From Phytophthora hibernalis (lineage: Eukaryota > Oomycota > Peronosporomycetes > Peronosporales > Peronosporaceae), in NCBI GenBank assembly GCA_012656075.1, contig JAAKBF010000229.1, forward strand, positions 434,001 through 498,000: DNA of 64,000 nucleotides, read 5' to 3'. The translations under genes and the position numbers were made by a program. This document shows positions 11,700 through 22,798 of the stretch, one piece after another (position 1 is the stretch's first letter; each line of letters opens with the position of its first letter). The notes beneath the pieces were generated by a model, which had not been told where the DNA came from, did not search any database, and was given only the letters and a program-made list of their open reading frames with translations.

Positions 11700-12557
11700 T
11701 AGCATGCTGTCGATCAGGCCAAGGTACGGTGCCATCCTACCAAAGCTGTTGTCGGGCAGGCTGAGTACGTATCGGAGGTCGCTCTGGATCAAGTCATTGA
11801 GCGCGCTTTTAAAGTTGGCCACCACGCGAACGGGATAAAGGTTGGTGGGCAGTATCGACACGGCCTTCGTGACGAATGCGTTGTTTATGGCCAAGCGATT
11901 GCATTCTCAGGAGGGACGAATACGGCCAAGGCTCCAAGTTCGTCTTGCAGCGACTGAGTGGCGTCGTGCACGCTTCCCTGAATAACGCGCGTTAACCATG
12001 TCTATGCATTCAGGGGTCTACACTCCCACTCGTGCGTTCCGGCATCCTTCTCCTGACTCGGGGTCATTGCGGAAGCGCACGGAAACCTCGAGAATCACGA
12101 CCGTCGTGATCTTTCGCCACAGCTTGAATCCTTCCACGTCGGCTGTGCTCGGATTCGTTTTGTTGAAGGAGTCGACGTCAATGGGGTCTGATTTCACTGG
12201 CAGCATCTGAAGAAAATCACCAACCAGAACGACGTGAATGCCACCGAACAGGACTTTCTTGACCTGCATGTAGCGGCACTGCAGCTTGTCGAGTTTCAGC
12301 CAGTTGGACTTGCTCATCATGGAGACCTCGTCGATGACGAGGACATCCAGTGGTGCCATTTGTTTTTTCTTGATGATACGCTCTAGTCCGACCATGAAAC
12401 GCGTGAGCGTACGGCCACCGATGAGCGTGACATCTTTTCCAGTAAGTGCCGTTTTTACAATGCAATTGCTGCGGTGCCAGCTCGAGCAGAACGCATCGAT
12501 GGCGTCGACGACGCGGCTTTTGCCAGTGCCACCAGCGCCGCCGAGAAACATGAGCAA
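11700..12557 (-). pseudogene. Helitron Pif1-like helicase domain
   Basis: SF1B DNA helicase that would unwind the donor strand during rolling-circle transposition. Walker A is FLGGAGGTGKSRVVDAI (about 12545-12495). RTLTRFMVG and the Walker B motif VLVIDEVSMMSKSNW follow (about 12345-12300). The motif III-like VVLVGDFLQMLPV is near 12220. This frame stays open to 12018. The rest of the helicase continues in other frames, for example LPDNSFGRMAPYLGLIDSM at about 11760-11700. The last helicase motifs are missing or unreadable because the sequence passes into piggyBac-like sequence. ATP-binding motifs are intact although the gene as a whole is broken. Confidence 0.85.
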
Positions 12558-12599
12558 CTGATCGTCTCGTAACCGCCACCCGGAGTCGTTGGTTCGGTA

Positions 12600-14880
12600 T
12601 CGAGCCGATTCGTGGGTATTGGCGAGTGCTTGCTACTTGAAGGATTCAGGTAGCGCAGTTACGACAAGGGAGAAGGCAACATGCTGTCGCTGGTTGAGCG
12701 TGAAAGCTTTGGAAACGTCGCTGATGGTCAGTATGGGCATAGTGGTGGACCATCATGCTGCTCGCTCGGAGGCAACCACTCGCGATCCGAGTCTAGTGCT
12801 GGTTGAATGAGCTCAATCACGTCGGCAAATTGTTCATTAGCGGCTCGCTCGGTCGGTAAAGACCCACCTTCGTCGGTTGCCGAACCCTTACCCATTGCTT
12901 TAGTTCGTTGATTGGTATATCCTGTACATGCTCATTATTGCTTTAATAAATCGAGCTGTCGACCGCCCGCAACCAAGAGCTCTTGGTACACGGTACTTGA
13001 TGTGATTGAGTCAGACTTTGAAGACGGGAAGACTGGCAGCCTCGACTCGCTTGCACTGTTGACAGCATTCTCATCAAGTAGAAGTAACGAGTCGTTGACT
13101 CTAGTGTCTGCTGAAGTCATATCGTCATATGCAATGTCGTCAATAGCTTCTTCAACATCACTGCGGGTACCGATGATTTCGCCACTGTCAGCTTCATCGT
13201 CCAGCTCGGTGTTATCGTATTCGTCTTCTTTTGGTTGTATCCTTGCGCGATAGTAGTCGTCCATATTAGGCATGAGCTCGCGGACAAAGCTCGTTCGCGT
13301 GGGTTCTAATAGAAAGTACGTGTTGATCTACGCTGCCTCGCCCGTCGAATCGCTGACTAGGTCCAGGACGCTTTGAAAGGGTTTGAACAGTACGAGCGCG
13401 CATTGACTGCGCTTGAAGACGCGCTCGAGGTGTTTCGGGAACTACGGCATGCGCACACCAGTGACGACCGGAACGACTTTTGCCTGATGGTATCCATAGC
13501 AAAATGATCTATGCAGTGGGTGGCCAGGCAAGAATAGATTGGATGCTGCCGTTGACTGGGTTTGTTTCCCGAAAGTACTTCATCGCAAACTACATGTAGT
13601 AGAGGCAAAAGGAGCCAAGCACTGAGGGTCGAAAACATAGTCGTCCAGGAACGACGCTGCTCGGAAAGTAACGCTAGAGCTACACTTTCGTAGCTCGACC
13701 AGATCACATGAGTGCGCGTCTTGCTCGATCTGCTCATGCAAAACATCGTTAAGAGGGAGCAAAGCGCATGGAGCACTCATGTAGACGCATGGCCCAAGCA
13801 GCGGATAGAGCACAGCAAGCGGACCAGCGATTTCGTGCCGATTGGTTATCGCGAAGACCAGAAAAGCAACGCGTCTGCGCCCGACAGTGGAGCGATTGAC
13901 TGGCTGCTCTCGTCTTGTAGCTCTCGCAGTTGGCGTCGCTAAAGCGCAGCCAAGGCAACGGCAGTTATCGAGTCAATGAGACTCTGTGCGTTGGTGACAT
14001 ACTTGGTCGCGTAGTAGATGCGAAGCAGTGCCTCGAGTCCGCCGATCAATACTTGCACGTCGTGATTAGACTTAAAAGCAAACATCATTGTGCTATTAAA
14101 GCCATTCACAGGCGTTTATCAAGAAATCTCGACACCAGCGCTAGTACAAGACGTCTGGGCAGCACGAGGTCGTGGGAATCTATAGTTGCATTGTCCTGGC
14201 GGCGATGCGCGACTTAATTTGAAGCAACTATCAACATGAGACCACCAGTGACGATATAGAAGGAAATCGAGTATGAATACCGCAAATGCGACAGTGTTCG
14301 ACATCCATCGCTCGCCGTCGACCGACGGGGGCAACATTGCTACAGCGCGAACTATTTTGTCGTTACGAAGCGGATCATCGTGGCGCTCCTCATGTCGGTT
14401 TGGAGTCTCATTCAATGCTCGCAAGTGATCGCCATTGGAATCGTGGACATCATTCATTGTCGACATGAACGTATCTCGACGAACGACAGCGGTCTTTGCG
14501 ACGCCAATGCTTCCACGACATTGAACTTCCATTTGCACAGCAGCGTCAACCCTTCCGATGAGTATGGTCGCGATGGCGGCGGCCACGTCGATGGACGGTG
14601 GCGCGGAAGAACATGTCGCAACACGTGCTGAGAGTTCATCTTTGTAGGGCATCGAGGGCATTGTGCAAGCAGCGGTTTACCCGGAGTGCTACGTCTCCCC
14701 AAGTTGGGGCTCTGGTACGCCTCAGGCAGTATTGGTAGTTCTCGCAGATCGGCAAGCGAGTTCCCGCAGAACGGACAGCTCGACGCCGCCACGTTTAGTG
14801 GCAGCTAAGTGCCAACAATGCTGTCGGTGCAGGCAGCAATATCGCGGTAGTACTGGCCGCCATACATGGTCACGGCACGC
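12600..14880 (-). pseudogene. Helitron linker between Rep and helicase, degenerate
   Basis: About 2.3 kb of minus-strand sequence with coding character but repeated frame changes. The clearest piece is 12935-13273 (MPNMDDYYRARIQPKEDEYD followed by an acidic stretch with DDEADSGE). Other pieces at 13357-13776 and 14119-14792 show no recognised domain. Position between Rep and helicase indicates the central part of the Helitron polyprotein. Confidence 0.5.
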
Positions 14881-14889
14881 TGGAATGCG

Positions 14890-15765
14890 TCAGTATTGAG
14901 TGGCGTTGACAAGCCAGAGGAGAAAGTGAGCGTGCAGCGTACCATCGCCGCCTTGCGTCTCAACCATCCTGAAGTAGGGCTTGACATCGCCGAAAAGGCC
15001 GTCGAAGGGCTCGCTCTTCATGTGCTTGGGCGACACACTGAGTACGTGCTCGATAAAGGCCTCCATGTTCCGCATGAAGAGGCGAGCGGACACCACGTCG
15101 TTATGCAGGCCTGCACTGTGGAGTGCTGAAGGTCTGGGAAGGTCAGCCAAATTGGCGTCGAAGAGCATGTCGACGGACGTGATGCCCACATAATGGCCAT
15201 CACAACGATTCAGCAGCGTTCGGTGTTAGAGTAACAAACAGAGCTGGTTGGCCGTATGGGGCCTGGTAAGCAAACGCGCGACGGCGACACTCTGCTCGCT
15301 CGGCGATGCTGCCCCATATCACACCACCACTGAGCTCGACGGTCTTGAGAAAGTTGCTCGCGCTAGAGGAGTTGTCGTGACTTGGTGCTATTCGGCCTTG
15401 GCGACGCAGTTGTTTCTGCTAAAGAACTTCTATCAACGATTCTTCGGTGATAGCACTGTAGAGACCCAAACAAGTCAGCATTGCGCTTGCATTTGAGCCC
15501 GACTTGTAGATATATGTTTTGGACGGAGAGAAAGTCAAAGCACACCAGCATGATAAGCTCGTCTTCCGCAAACCTTCGCGTGCTCAACATGCTGTAATGG
15601 CGGATGCAGGCATCTAATGGCACTGGAATCTGCCGCTGCTCGCTTGGATGGCCTCTGCCATACGGAAACAGGTGAGGCAATATGCAGGCAAACGCGGACT
15701 TGTCGTTTGCTGCAAATCGGCTGGAGTGGCGAACCAGAAACTGAGGTTGTGATGTGCGCTTGCTC
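14890..15765 (-). pseudogene. Helitron_like_N and HUH Rep endonuclease
   Basis: Single-strand nicking/joining domain of the Helitron transposase. The stretch at about 15765-15400 contains PHLFPYGRGHPSEQRQIPVP and STRRFAEDELIMLVCFDFLS, the usual start of the Helitron_like_N domain. The 15189-14890 frame contains GLHNDVVSARLFMRNMEAF and FRMVETQGGDGTLHAHFLLW. The H-A-H within that is the HUH metal-binding motif. The downstream catalytic Tyr motif could not be found in a continuous frame. At least one frameshift lies between the two parts near 15190-15370. Confidence 0.8.
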
Positions 15766-15766
15766 G

Positions 15767-17936
15767 GTAGTTCCGCAACACATACACATGCAGATTTAGC
15801 GTCTTGTGAATCGGCCTCGCGATCCTCGGAAATGAAGACCACGCTATGCTCAACGACGTCGGTTTCTCCATCAGCACAGCCAGCCTCGGCGACGCCGCCT
15901 ACACGATCACTTTCCGCATCCACATCATCAGCTTCGACGTTACCGTCGACCTCCTCACAAATGAAGTGCTCGGCTACTGTTTCAGCTGCGAGCCCAGAGC
16001 AGTCAATGGCAATGCCCTCGTAGATTAGATTCTGCTCCCGATAGAAGACGAGCAAGTCTTCAACAACTGGCAACGAACAAGGGGTATTTTCCTTATCCGA
16101 GCTTGTTGTTCTGTCGTGAATGGACCCGCCAAGACCACACGGTAGGAGACAACGTCACGGACTGATGTTGGCAGCAGCGTCGCCGCAGGGCCGGGAGTAG
16201 AATCAAACGCGAGACAACGAGATCGAATGGAGCGATGCACCCCACCCCGCATGACTCTCGTGACCACGACAATCGATACTATCTGCGGCATTAAATGTTT
16301 GGGAAGGGTAATATCGGCAAACTGAACAGGTAATGAGTCGATGTAGAAACAATTTATTTTTGATGGAGAATTTCGGAAGCGTTTGCTTTTTCAAGGCTTG
16401 CGTGACACTGGTTGCACACCTGCACGCAGCCATCTGCATGAACGCCTCGCTTGGAAAGAAGAATTCCGCTAAGCTCTTTAAACATCCCAGGTAGTTCCGC
16501 AACACATACACATGCAGATTTAGCGTCTTGTGAATCGGCCTCGCGATCCTCGGAAATGAAGACCACGCTATGCTCAACGACGTCGGTTTCTCCATCAGCA
16601 CAGCCAGCCTCGGCGACGCCGCCTACACGATCACTTTCCGCATCCACATCATCAGCTTCGACGTTACCGTCGACCTCCTCACAAATGAAGTGCTCGGCTA
16701 CTGTTTCAGCTGCGAGCCCAGAGCAGTCAATGGCAATGCCCTCGTAGATTAGATTCTGCTCCCGATAGAAGACGAGCAAGTCTTCAACAACTGGCAACGA
16801 ACAAGGGGTATTTTCCTTATCCGAGCTTGTTGTTCTGTCGTGAATGGACCCGCCAAGACCACACGGTAGGAGACAACGTCACGGACTGATGTTGGCAGCA
16901 GCGTCGCCGCAGGGCCGGGAGTAGAATCAAACGCGAGACAACGAGATCGAATGGAGCGATGCACCCCACCCCGCATGACTCTCGTGACCACGACAATCGA
17001 TACTATCTGCGGCATTAAATGTTTGGGAAGGGTAATATCGGCAAACTGAACAGGTAATGAGTCGATGTAGAAACAATTTATTTTGATGGAGAATTTCGGA
17101 AGCGTTTGCTTTTTCAAGGCTTGCGTGACACTGGTTGCACACCTGCACGCAGCCATCTGCATGAACGCCTCGCTTGGAAAGAAGAATTCCGCTAAGCTCT
17201 TTAAACATCCCAGGTAGTTCCGCAACACATACACATGCAGATTTAGCGTCTTGTGAATCGGCCTCGCGATCCTCGGAAATGAAGACCACGCTATGCTCAA
17301 CGACGTCGGTTTCTCCATCAGCACAGCCAGCCTCGGCGACGCCGCCTACACGATCACTTTCCGCATCCACATCATCAGCTTCGACGTTACCGTCGACCTC
17401 CTCTAAATGAAGTGCTCGGCTACTGTTTCAGCTGCGAGCCCAGAGCAGTCAATGGCAATGCCCTCGTAGATTAGATTCTGCTCCCGATAGAAGACGAGCA
17501 AGTCTTCAACAACTGGCAACGAACAAGGGGTATTTTCCTTATCCGAGCTTGTTGTTCTGTCGTGAATGGACCCGCCAAGACCACACGGTAGGAGACAACG
17601 TCACGGACTGATGTTGGCAGCAGCGTCGCCGCAGGGCCGGGAGTAGAATCAAACGCGAGACAACGAGATCGAATGGAGCGATGCACCCCACCCCGCATGA
17701 CTCTCGTGACCACGACAATCGATACTATCTGCGGCATTAAATGTTTGGGAAGGGTAATATCGGCAAACTGAACAGGTAATGAGTCGATGTAGAAACAATT
17801 TATTTTTGATGGAGAATTTCGGAAGCGTTTGCTTTTTCAAGGCTTGCGTGACACTGGTTGCACACCTGCACGCAGCCATCTGCATGAACGCCTCGCTTGG
17901 AAAGAAGAATTCCGCTAAGCTCTTTAAACATCCCAG
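15767..17936. repeat. Three tandem near-identical 723-724 bp units in the Helitron
   Basis: Unit 1 is 15767-16490 (724 bp), unit 2 is 16491-17213 (723 bp) and unit 3 is 17214-17936 (723 bp). Each begins GTAGTTCCGCAACACATAC and ends TTTAAACATCCCAG. By eye the units differ almost only by a 1-nt loss in a T run of unit 2 (near 17082) and a 1-nt loss plus a C-to-T change in unit 3 (near 17402). Each unit encodes on the minus strand a CVQVCNQCHASLEKANASE zinc-finger piece, an IVVVTRVMRGGVHRSIRSRC piece and an acidic piece, over more than one frame. Flanking Helitron sequence reads into unit 3 and out of unit 1. Confidence 0.97.
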
Positions 17937-18410
17937 AGCAGTCGTATTCAGCAAGCAATGCTGCCGACACATTCTCACCAGCACCTGACAATACAGAGCG
18001 GTTTCGCTGAACGCAGTTCGAGTCCATGATCGCAATCATGTGGATCAACTTGCGGAACTTGCAGCAGTGACACACAGCGCAAGTCGTCTCGTCGAGTCTG
18101 GATGACCCTAGTGCCAGTCTTAGTTCGTGCAGCACACTGTCTTTCCTACGGTTGGACACTGGGTGGAGTCTTGGTATCTTGCTGTCTAGCCAAGCACGGC
18201 TGAATTCACCGACCAAGTCTTGGCTTGCTTCGTCGGCACTCACAGTCGAATGCGCATGCCGTTGTCGCTCATCGACCCCACAGCCCAATACGCACGCCGA
18301 TGTCGCTCTCGATCACGTTGCTGTCGTTCCAATCACGCGTCATCAGTCTCACGGGCTCGATGTCGACTCACAGCCATTCGACGGTGCTCACGCTGCTCGT
18401 CGACGCTAAG
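17800..18410 (-). pseudogene. Helitron N-terminal zinc-finger region
   Basis: The minus-strand frame 18288-17800 contains DETTCAVCHCCKFRKLIHM and, inside repeat unit 3, GVHADGCVQVCNQCHASLEK. Paired Cys motifs of this type form the N-terminal zinc finger of Helitron replicases and probably contact DNA. Upstream (18410-18290) an Arg/Glu-rich stretch resembling DRERHRRAYWAVG is readable with stops. No start codon can be assigned with confidence. Confidence 0.6.
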
Positions 18411-19673
18411 AACCATGGACGCAACCAATAGCAAGCAAATCGCGTCGTGGATATGGCTAAAACTGGGGCTGCAGACAGCAAAGCTGACACCATGCTCTTG
18501 CTGTAAAACAACGCTTGGCAATGAGACACCACATCATGGATGCGTTGGGAACGAGCAGTCTCTTTGGGCACGTTGTTGCATCATATCCACTTCAATGCAC
18601 TGGTGTGGTGTTGGGTTTTGGGGACGCTCGGTCGCCAGTCGGCAAGGTTGCCCTTGCTGAAGGAAAGTGACCGGCGTGCCCTGATTGGCGGATTACACTC
18701 CCCGCGCCACAGTGACCACGATAGTTTAGTGACCGAGGCCTCGGTCGGGTATAATAAACTCCCGGCCGAGGGTACGAAACCTCGTTTGTACCCATTTCAG
18801 TTTCGTACCTTCGGTCTTATAGATCCGGGTACAGGATCACAAACTGGGATCGGTTCACACTGGATATTTGTATTTAGATATAGGACTAGATATTGGATCG
18901 ACTACAGAGGCTCTCAGAGCCATAGATCAACATAAATTAATCAGCAGTCTTCCCCCAAGTCACCAAGGGTCAAGTCCGTCTTCGGTAAGTCTAGCTAGCT
19001 TATCTTAGGGTCTGGATACGCTCGGCTTGTGGGATGCTGGTCAGCGAGCCTAAGGTACATTAAACCGAGGGTTTGTTGCTGGTCAGTCCAAGAGATTAGA
19101 GTGGCCGAGTGTTGGGAGCGACGAGAAGCGTCGTTCACCATAAATTATAGTGGACCCGAGTGTTTCATTCACATTTACTACCCGCCGAGTTTTTACCTCG
19201 GCAAACCCGTATTAGGCTTGACAGCCGGTACCCTTCCTTCTGAGGGACTGCGGGGTTCGCGCGAAAGCGCAATATTGCATACTAGCCCTAGTGGTGCAGG
19301 TTTTTGGGTTGGCCTAATACAACCTAGGTGTACAGAGGGTTCACATCCAACCCGGCGTAAGGGATCGTTCCTGGTCTTCAGGTTTGATCCAACCCTCGTT
19401 GATCTGACAAGGAGAAGCGAGTGTTGTTGGTGGGGCTCATACCATTTGGTAGTGAGAATTTCTGCGTGATCCTACACGACACTGGTCACACATGATATTA
19501 CCTATTTCTAGTGGAATGCGGCCGTCACGTCCAGTGAAGTCTGTTTGAACGCACCATGATCGTCCACAACGACCACCTCGTCTCCTGTAGCACTGAGTGT
19601 CGAACACATCGCTGTCTTAACGAGCCGCTTTTTACATTGCGCTAGCACTGTATAGCTCCACTTGTTGACAACC
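18411..19673. other. Unassigned repeat-like sequence, no gene
   Basis: No plausible protein. From about 18710 to 19440 the sequence looks like a retroelement LTR and leader: a TATA-like GGTATAATAAA at about 18748, scattered CCGAGG/CCTCGG words, and CTCATACCATTTGGTAG near 19438-19454. I found no second copy in the window and no clear ends. Confidence 0.3.
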
Positions 19674-20330
19674 ATGCCACCGAAGCGGCGCGAGAAAGAC
19701 ACGATCGGCAAGACGGTGGCCGATGACGCCCCCGCCACTGTCCGACCTCCGACGGCGATCTACAATCGCCACTGAAGAAGCTGAAGAAGGTAATGCGGCA
19801 CCATGAGCGCAAGGTTATCGACACGAACGACGGGAAGTAGTCAATAACACGAGCTGGAGGGCGAGCTACAGGAATACTAACGAATTATGTACTGGTGTAA
19901 ACCAGATCTGCGCGAGTTCATCACGCACTACGACGTCACCGGCCCAGAAGTGCGCGAATCCATCCGGACCAAAGCTCGGCTGCTCTGGATGACGCCCGAT
20001 ACCGTCTACGATATACACTTCTTGCGACTCTACTTTGGCGAGCACCAAGCGCCCGAACCACTGCAGCAGCAGCACTGTACTTATAGACATGGCATGACTG
20101 TAAACGACTTATGACACGTGCGAGTTCATGCAAGCGCAACGAGAGGACCCGTTCGAGACGAACCAATTCTTGATTACGGTCTCGCTGCTAAACGTGGATC
20201 CAAACAATCCAGAGCTTCCGCGTCCAGGTGCGGTCGTCTCAATTTCTCCAATGAAGCTACGTCTCTATCGCAACTGCCCCCAAGTTGATGCCAAGCTCCA
20301 CGGAATGACTACAATTAACGACACTCTATG
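19674..20330 (+). pseudogene. Fragments of an unrecognised ORF
   Basis: A start ATG at 19674 opens MPPKRREKDTIGKTVADDAP and stops after 33 codons. A second coding-like piece lies at 19887-20114 (ending RHGMTVNDL) and a third at 20128-20331 (EDPFETNQFLITVSLLNVD). The three pieces are in different frames. Codon use favours G/C in the third position. No family is recognised. Sequence resembling the upstream flank (about 19480-19520) recurs at 21700-21740, so this could be the inside of an old repeat. Confidence 0.3.
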
Positions 20331-20754
20331 AGGTCTTCACGGCTCGACAAGATGCGCAGCAACTCTTGTCACTACGCACACGCACATTCATTTAGTTCGT
20401 TCGTAGACATCCAATGCAATTCACTAGCCAAACTCGCCATCACGATCCACATCTGTCATTTCGTCACTAATCGACGTTACGCTACTCATAACATTTAGAA
20501 CACCATGTCTGCAACAAACACCAAGTATATCGAGATCGCTACGACCATCGAAATTTTGCGTGCAGTGCATTGGATTTCAAATCCGCAGGTAACAATCTAT
20601 GATGAGCTGCACAAATAGTTTCTTCATCCTTGGCTACAAACCCAGTGAGCTTTCATGATTTCGCTTTCGACTTAGCAAACTGATCGAGCCTCGGCAGCTG
20701 CTCGACCCACACAAGCACTCGAAGCCCTAGTACAACAAGCATCCGTAGCATTTG

Positions 20755-21235
20755 TCAGATCAAGCCATCTCGCAAGCAAATTGTAAACATCTCACTCACC
20801 TCGGCATCAATGCTTTGGCACCTGTAGTCAAAGGTAAGTTCATCACTAGCCTTCATGCGTATTATGGCGAGCAAACCGCAACGCTCCTGTCCATGGTCAC
20901 TCGACTTCTCTACTGGGCAATTGGGCTCGCGCGAGTGATTTACGAACCGCAATCGCCCTCCGATTCGCGTGGCATCGATGACTTCGCAAACATTGAGCTG
21001 TAGTATGTTAAAATGGCTTGCGTTTCGATAAAGCTTGACAGCACAGTGTTAGCGACATACCTCGGATAGCACACACGTGCTGTTCATTCATACCTGACAA
21101 CGTCTCTGCGCTTCATGACGACTGAGAAACTCAACGACACATTCGCCAATTAAACGCCCTACATCGATGTCTACAAGCGTGATGACGCTCACGCTTTTGC
21201 TGCCGCAGTCGACCACTGCGGGCACAAGCATCGAT
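20755..21235 (-). pseudogene. SET-domain methyltransferase relic
   Basis: SET domains transfer methyl groups from S-adenosylmethionine to lysines. Read from about 21235 downwards: ITLVDIDVGRLIGECVVEFL then SRHEAQRR (SET N-terminal part), a TGA and a frameshift near 21090-21050, then VCEVIDATRIGGRLRFVNHS followed by REPNC, and GLLAIIRMKASDELTFDYRC near 20840-20790. The RFVNHS-x-xPNC and ELTFDY blocks are the cofactor and active-site signatures. The usual HSC has become HSR, and the frame is interrupted, so this copy is inactive. Multi-copy SET ORFs near transposons are known in oomycetes; this may be such a TE passenger. Confidence 0.72.
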
Positions 21236-21239
21236 CAAG

Positions 21240-22464
21240 CTGCAGCTGCCGATTTGAGCAGCGCTCTCCGCGCGGACAGTACTCGACGGAGCATTCAATT
21301 CGCATCTGTCATGAAGCACGACAACGAACCGTTAGATGGAAATCCAACCAGCCACCAATCAAACACATCATATTCCGAGCGATCTAATCCCTCCTCGCAA
21401 CCTCACTCCTCGCCTTCTGCGAGCTCGCACGTACACACTGGAATATCCCCCTGCACAAAAATCACTCAATGATCAGCCATTCCAACGCATTCCGTCAACC
21501 GCACTCACCCGGTAGCTCACCTCCGTAGTCGCTAGTTATTCGCCACCTTCATGAACGTTTTCTTCGACAAGGCGAACCGCCCATAAAGCTCGATAGACAG
21601 CGCTATCCATGACAATCTCGGGGCCGCACTCACACTCTCGCTTTCAGCGCGAGCAAACTTCGTTAGCAACATCGTTGAACCATGTTCCACTTCAATATCC
21701 TGGTCGCACACGGTATTATCTTTCTCTAGTGGTAGCCCCTTCTACGAACTCTACGTTAATGCATCGTCGTCCCCTATGATCACCTCCTCCCTAAAAGCAG
21801 CGCGAAACAGACGCGACCCGCGACTAAGTTGTAGACAACGCTGCCGCCACCGTCATTTCGGTGATGACTCCACCGATCTCCCCGCTGCTGTCTCCACGCG
21901 GAGTCACTCTCTGTCTGCGGCGCAGCACCCTCCATTCCGTCTGTGTGTAGCGGTCGCCACAGCACAAATAAACCGTAATTCTTCCAACTACGCGTCCCCG
22001 TGCTCTGCACGGTATCCCTACAAGACCAGGTTTTCAGCTCGCACCTACTTCTTCCGGTCGTGAATGATTGCCTGTGAAAAAGGGAAACAGAGGGAAGGAT
22101 TTATTTTTCTGTTTCTTTGTTGAGCACGCGCTGATTGGTGGAATCGATGCGGCTTGCGCTAAGCTTTCTAACAGTCTTCTGAGCGCCAAAAATATTTGAA
22201 AATGATGAAGCTTTGGCCAAAAGGTTGAAGAACTACAATGTCTGACCGAGGCAAAAATACTCATTTATGTACCGAATTAGCACCAACAACCCACTGTCGC
22301 CAACTAAATGGAGGCAAGCCGTCCTGTTTAAGTCTCTAGAAAAGCCATTACAGGCAATCATTCACACCCGGAGGAAGTGAAACTCTGAAATAAATTTCAG
22401 AGAATATTTGGTCATACTGTACAAGAACATTCGATTGTTTTAGTTAGAGGTGGTCGTGTAACAG
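21240..22464. other. No gene recognised
   Basis: A GC-rich half (to about 22060) and an AT-rich half, without a convincing coding frame. The 21700-21740 stretch (CACACGGTATTATCTTTCTC then TAGTGG) resembles 19487-19520 on the same strand. Confidence 0.4.
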
Positions 22465-22718
22465 ATTTACCTAGAGCAAAATATCAGTTTTATACTCTCT
22501 GGATTTTATATCCAAAGTCTACCAAGGAATGTAATGACATCTGAATCCTAGCATTTAGCATACCTTTCCTTAAAAAATGCATATGACGTCTGAATCCTTG
22601 CATTTAGCATACATTTACCTAGAGTAAAATATCAGTTTTATACTCTCTGGATTTTATATCCAGAGTCTACCAAGGAATGCAATGACGTCTGAATACTTGC
22701 ATTTAGCATACCTTTCCT
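22465..22718. repeat. Direct repeat, two 106-bp copies plus a partial copy
   Basis: Copy 1 is 22465-22570 and copy 2 is 22613-22718. Both start ATTTACCTAGAG and end TAGCATACCTTTCCT, with about five substitutions. Between them 22577-22612 is a partial third copy of the 3' part (ATGACGTCTGAATCCTTGCA onward). The block is AT-rich and non-coding. Confidence 0.92.
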
Positions 22719-22798
22719 AATACGATTTGGATACTTCAGCAAATAAGCTTTAAACCCTTCTATACCTGATAACCGGATCGATTATTATTTTATTTGTG

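Larger units (their letters stand above)
11700..18410 (-). mobile_element. Helitron, degenerate, with internal triplication
   Basis: Rolling-circle transposon coding region read right to left: N-terminal Cys-rich zinc-finger part (18288-17800), a region present three times in tandem (17936-15767), Helitron_like_N domain (about 15765-15400), HUH Rep motif (about 15189-14890), a long middle part (14880-12600) and a Pif1-type helicase (12557 to about 11700). The order Rep-helicase on one strand is specific to Helitrons. Frameshifts break every part. I could not identify a convincing 5'-TC end or the 3' hairpin-CTRR end; on the left the element meets piggyBac-like coding sequence near 11690-11710. 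Confidence 0.85.

Noticed and set aside
15767..17936. Tandem units considered as a CRISPR-like or satellite array
   Set aside because: The units are 723-724 bp, contiguous, without spacers, and encode part of a Helitron protein.
18748..18758. TATA-like GGTATAATAAA as a gene promoter
   Set aside because: No coding sequence follows within 900 bp; it more likely belongs to an old LTR.
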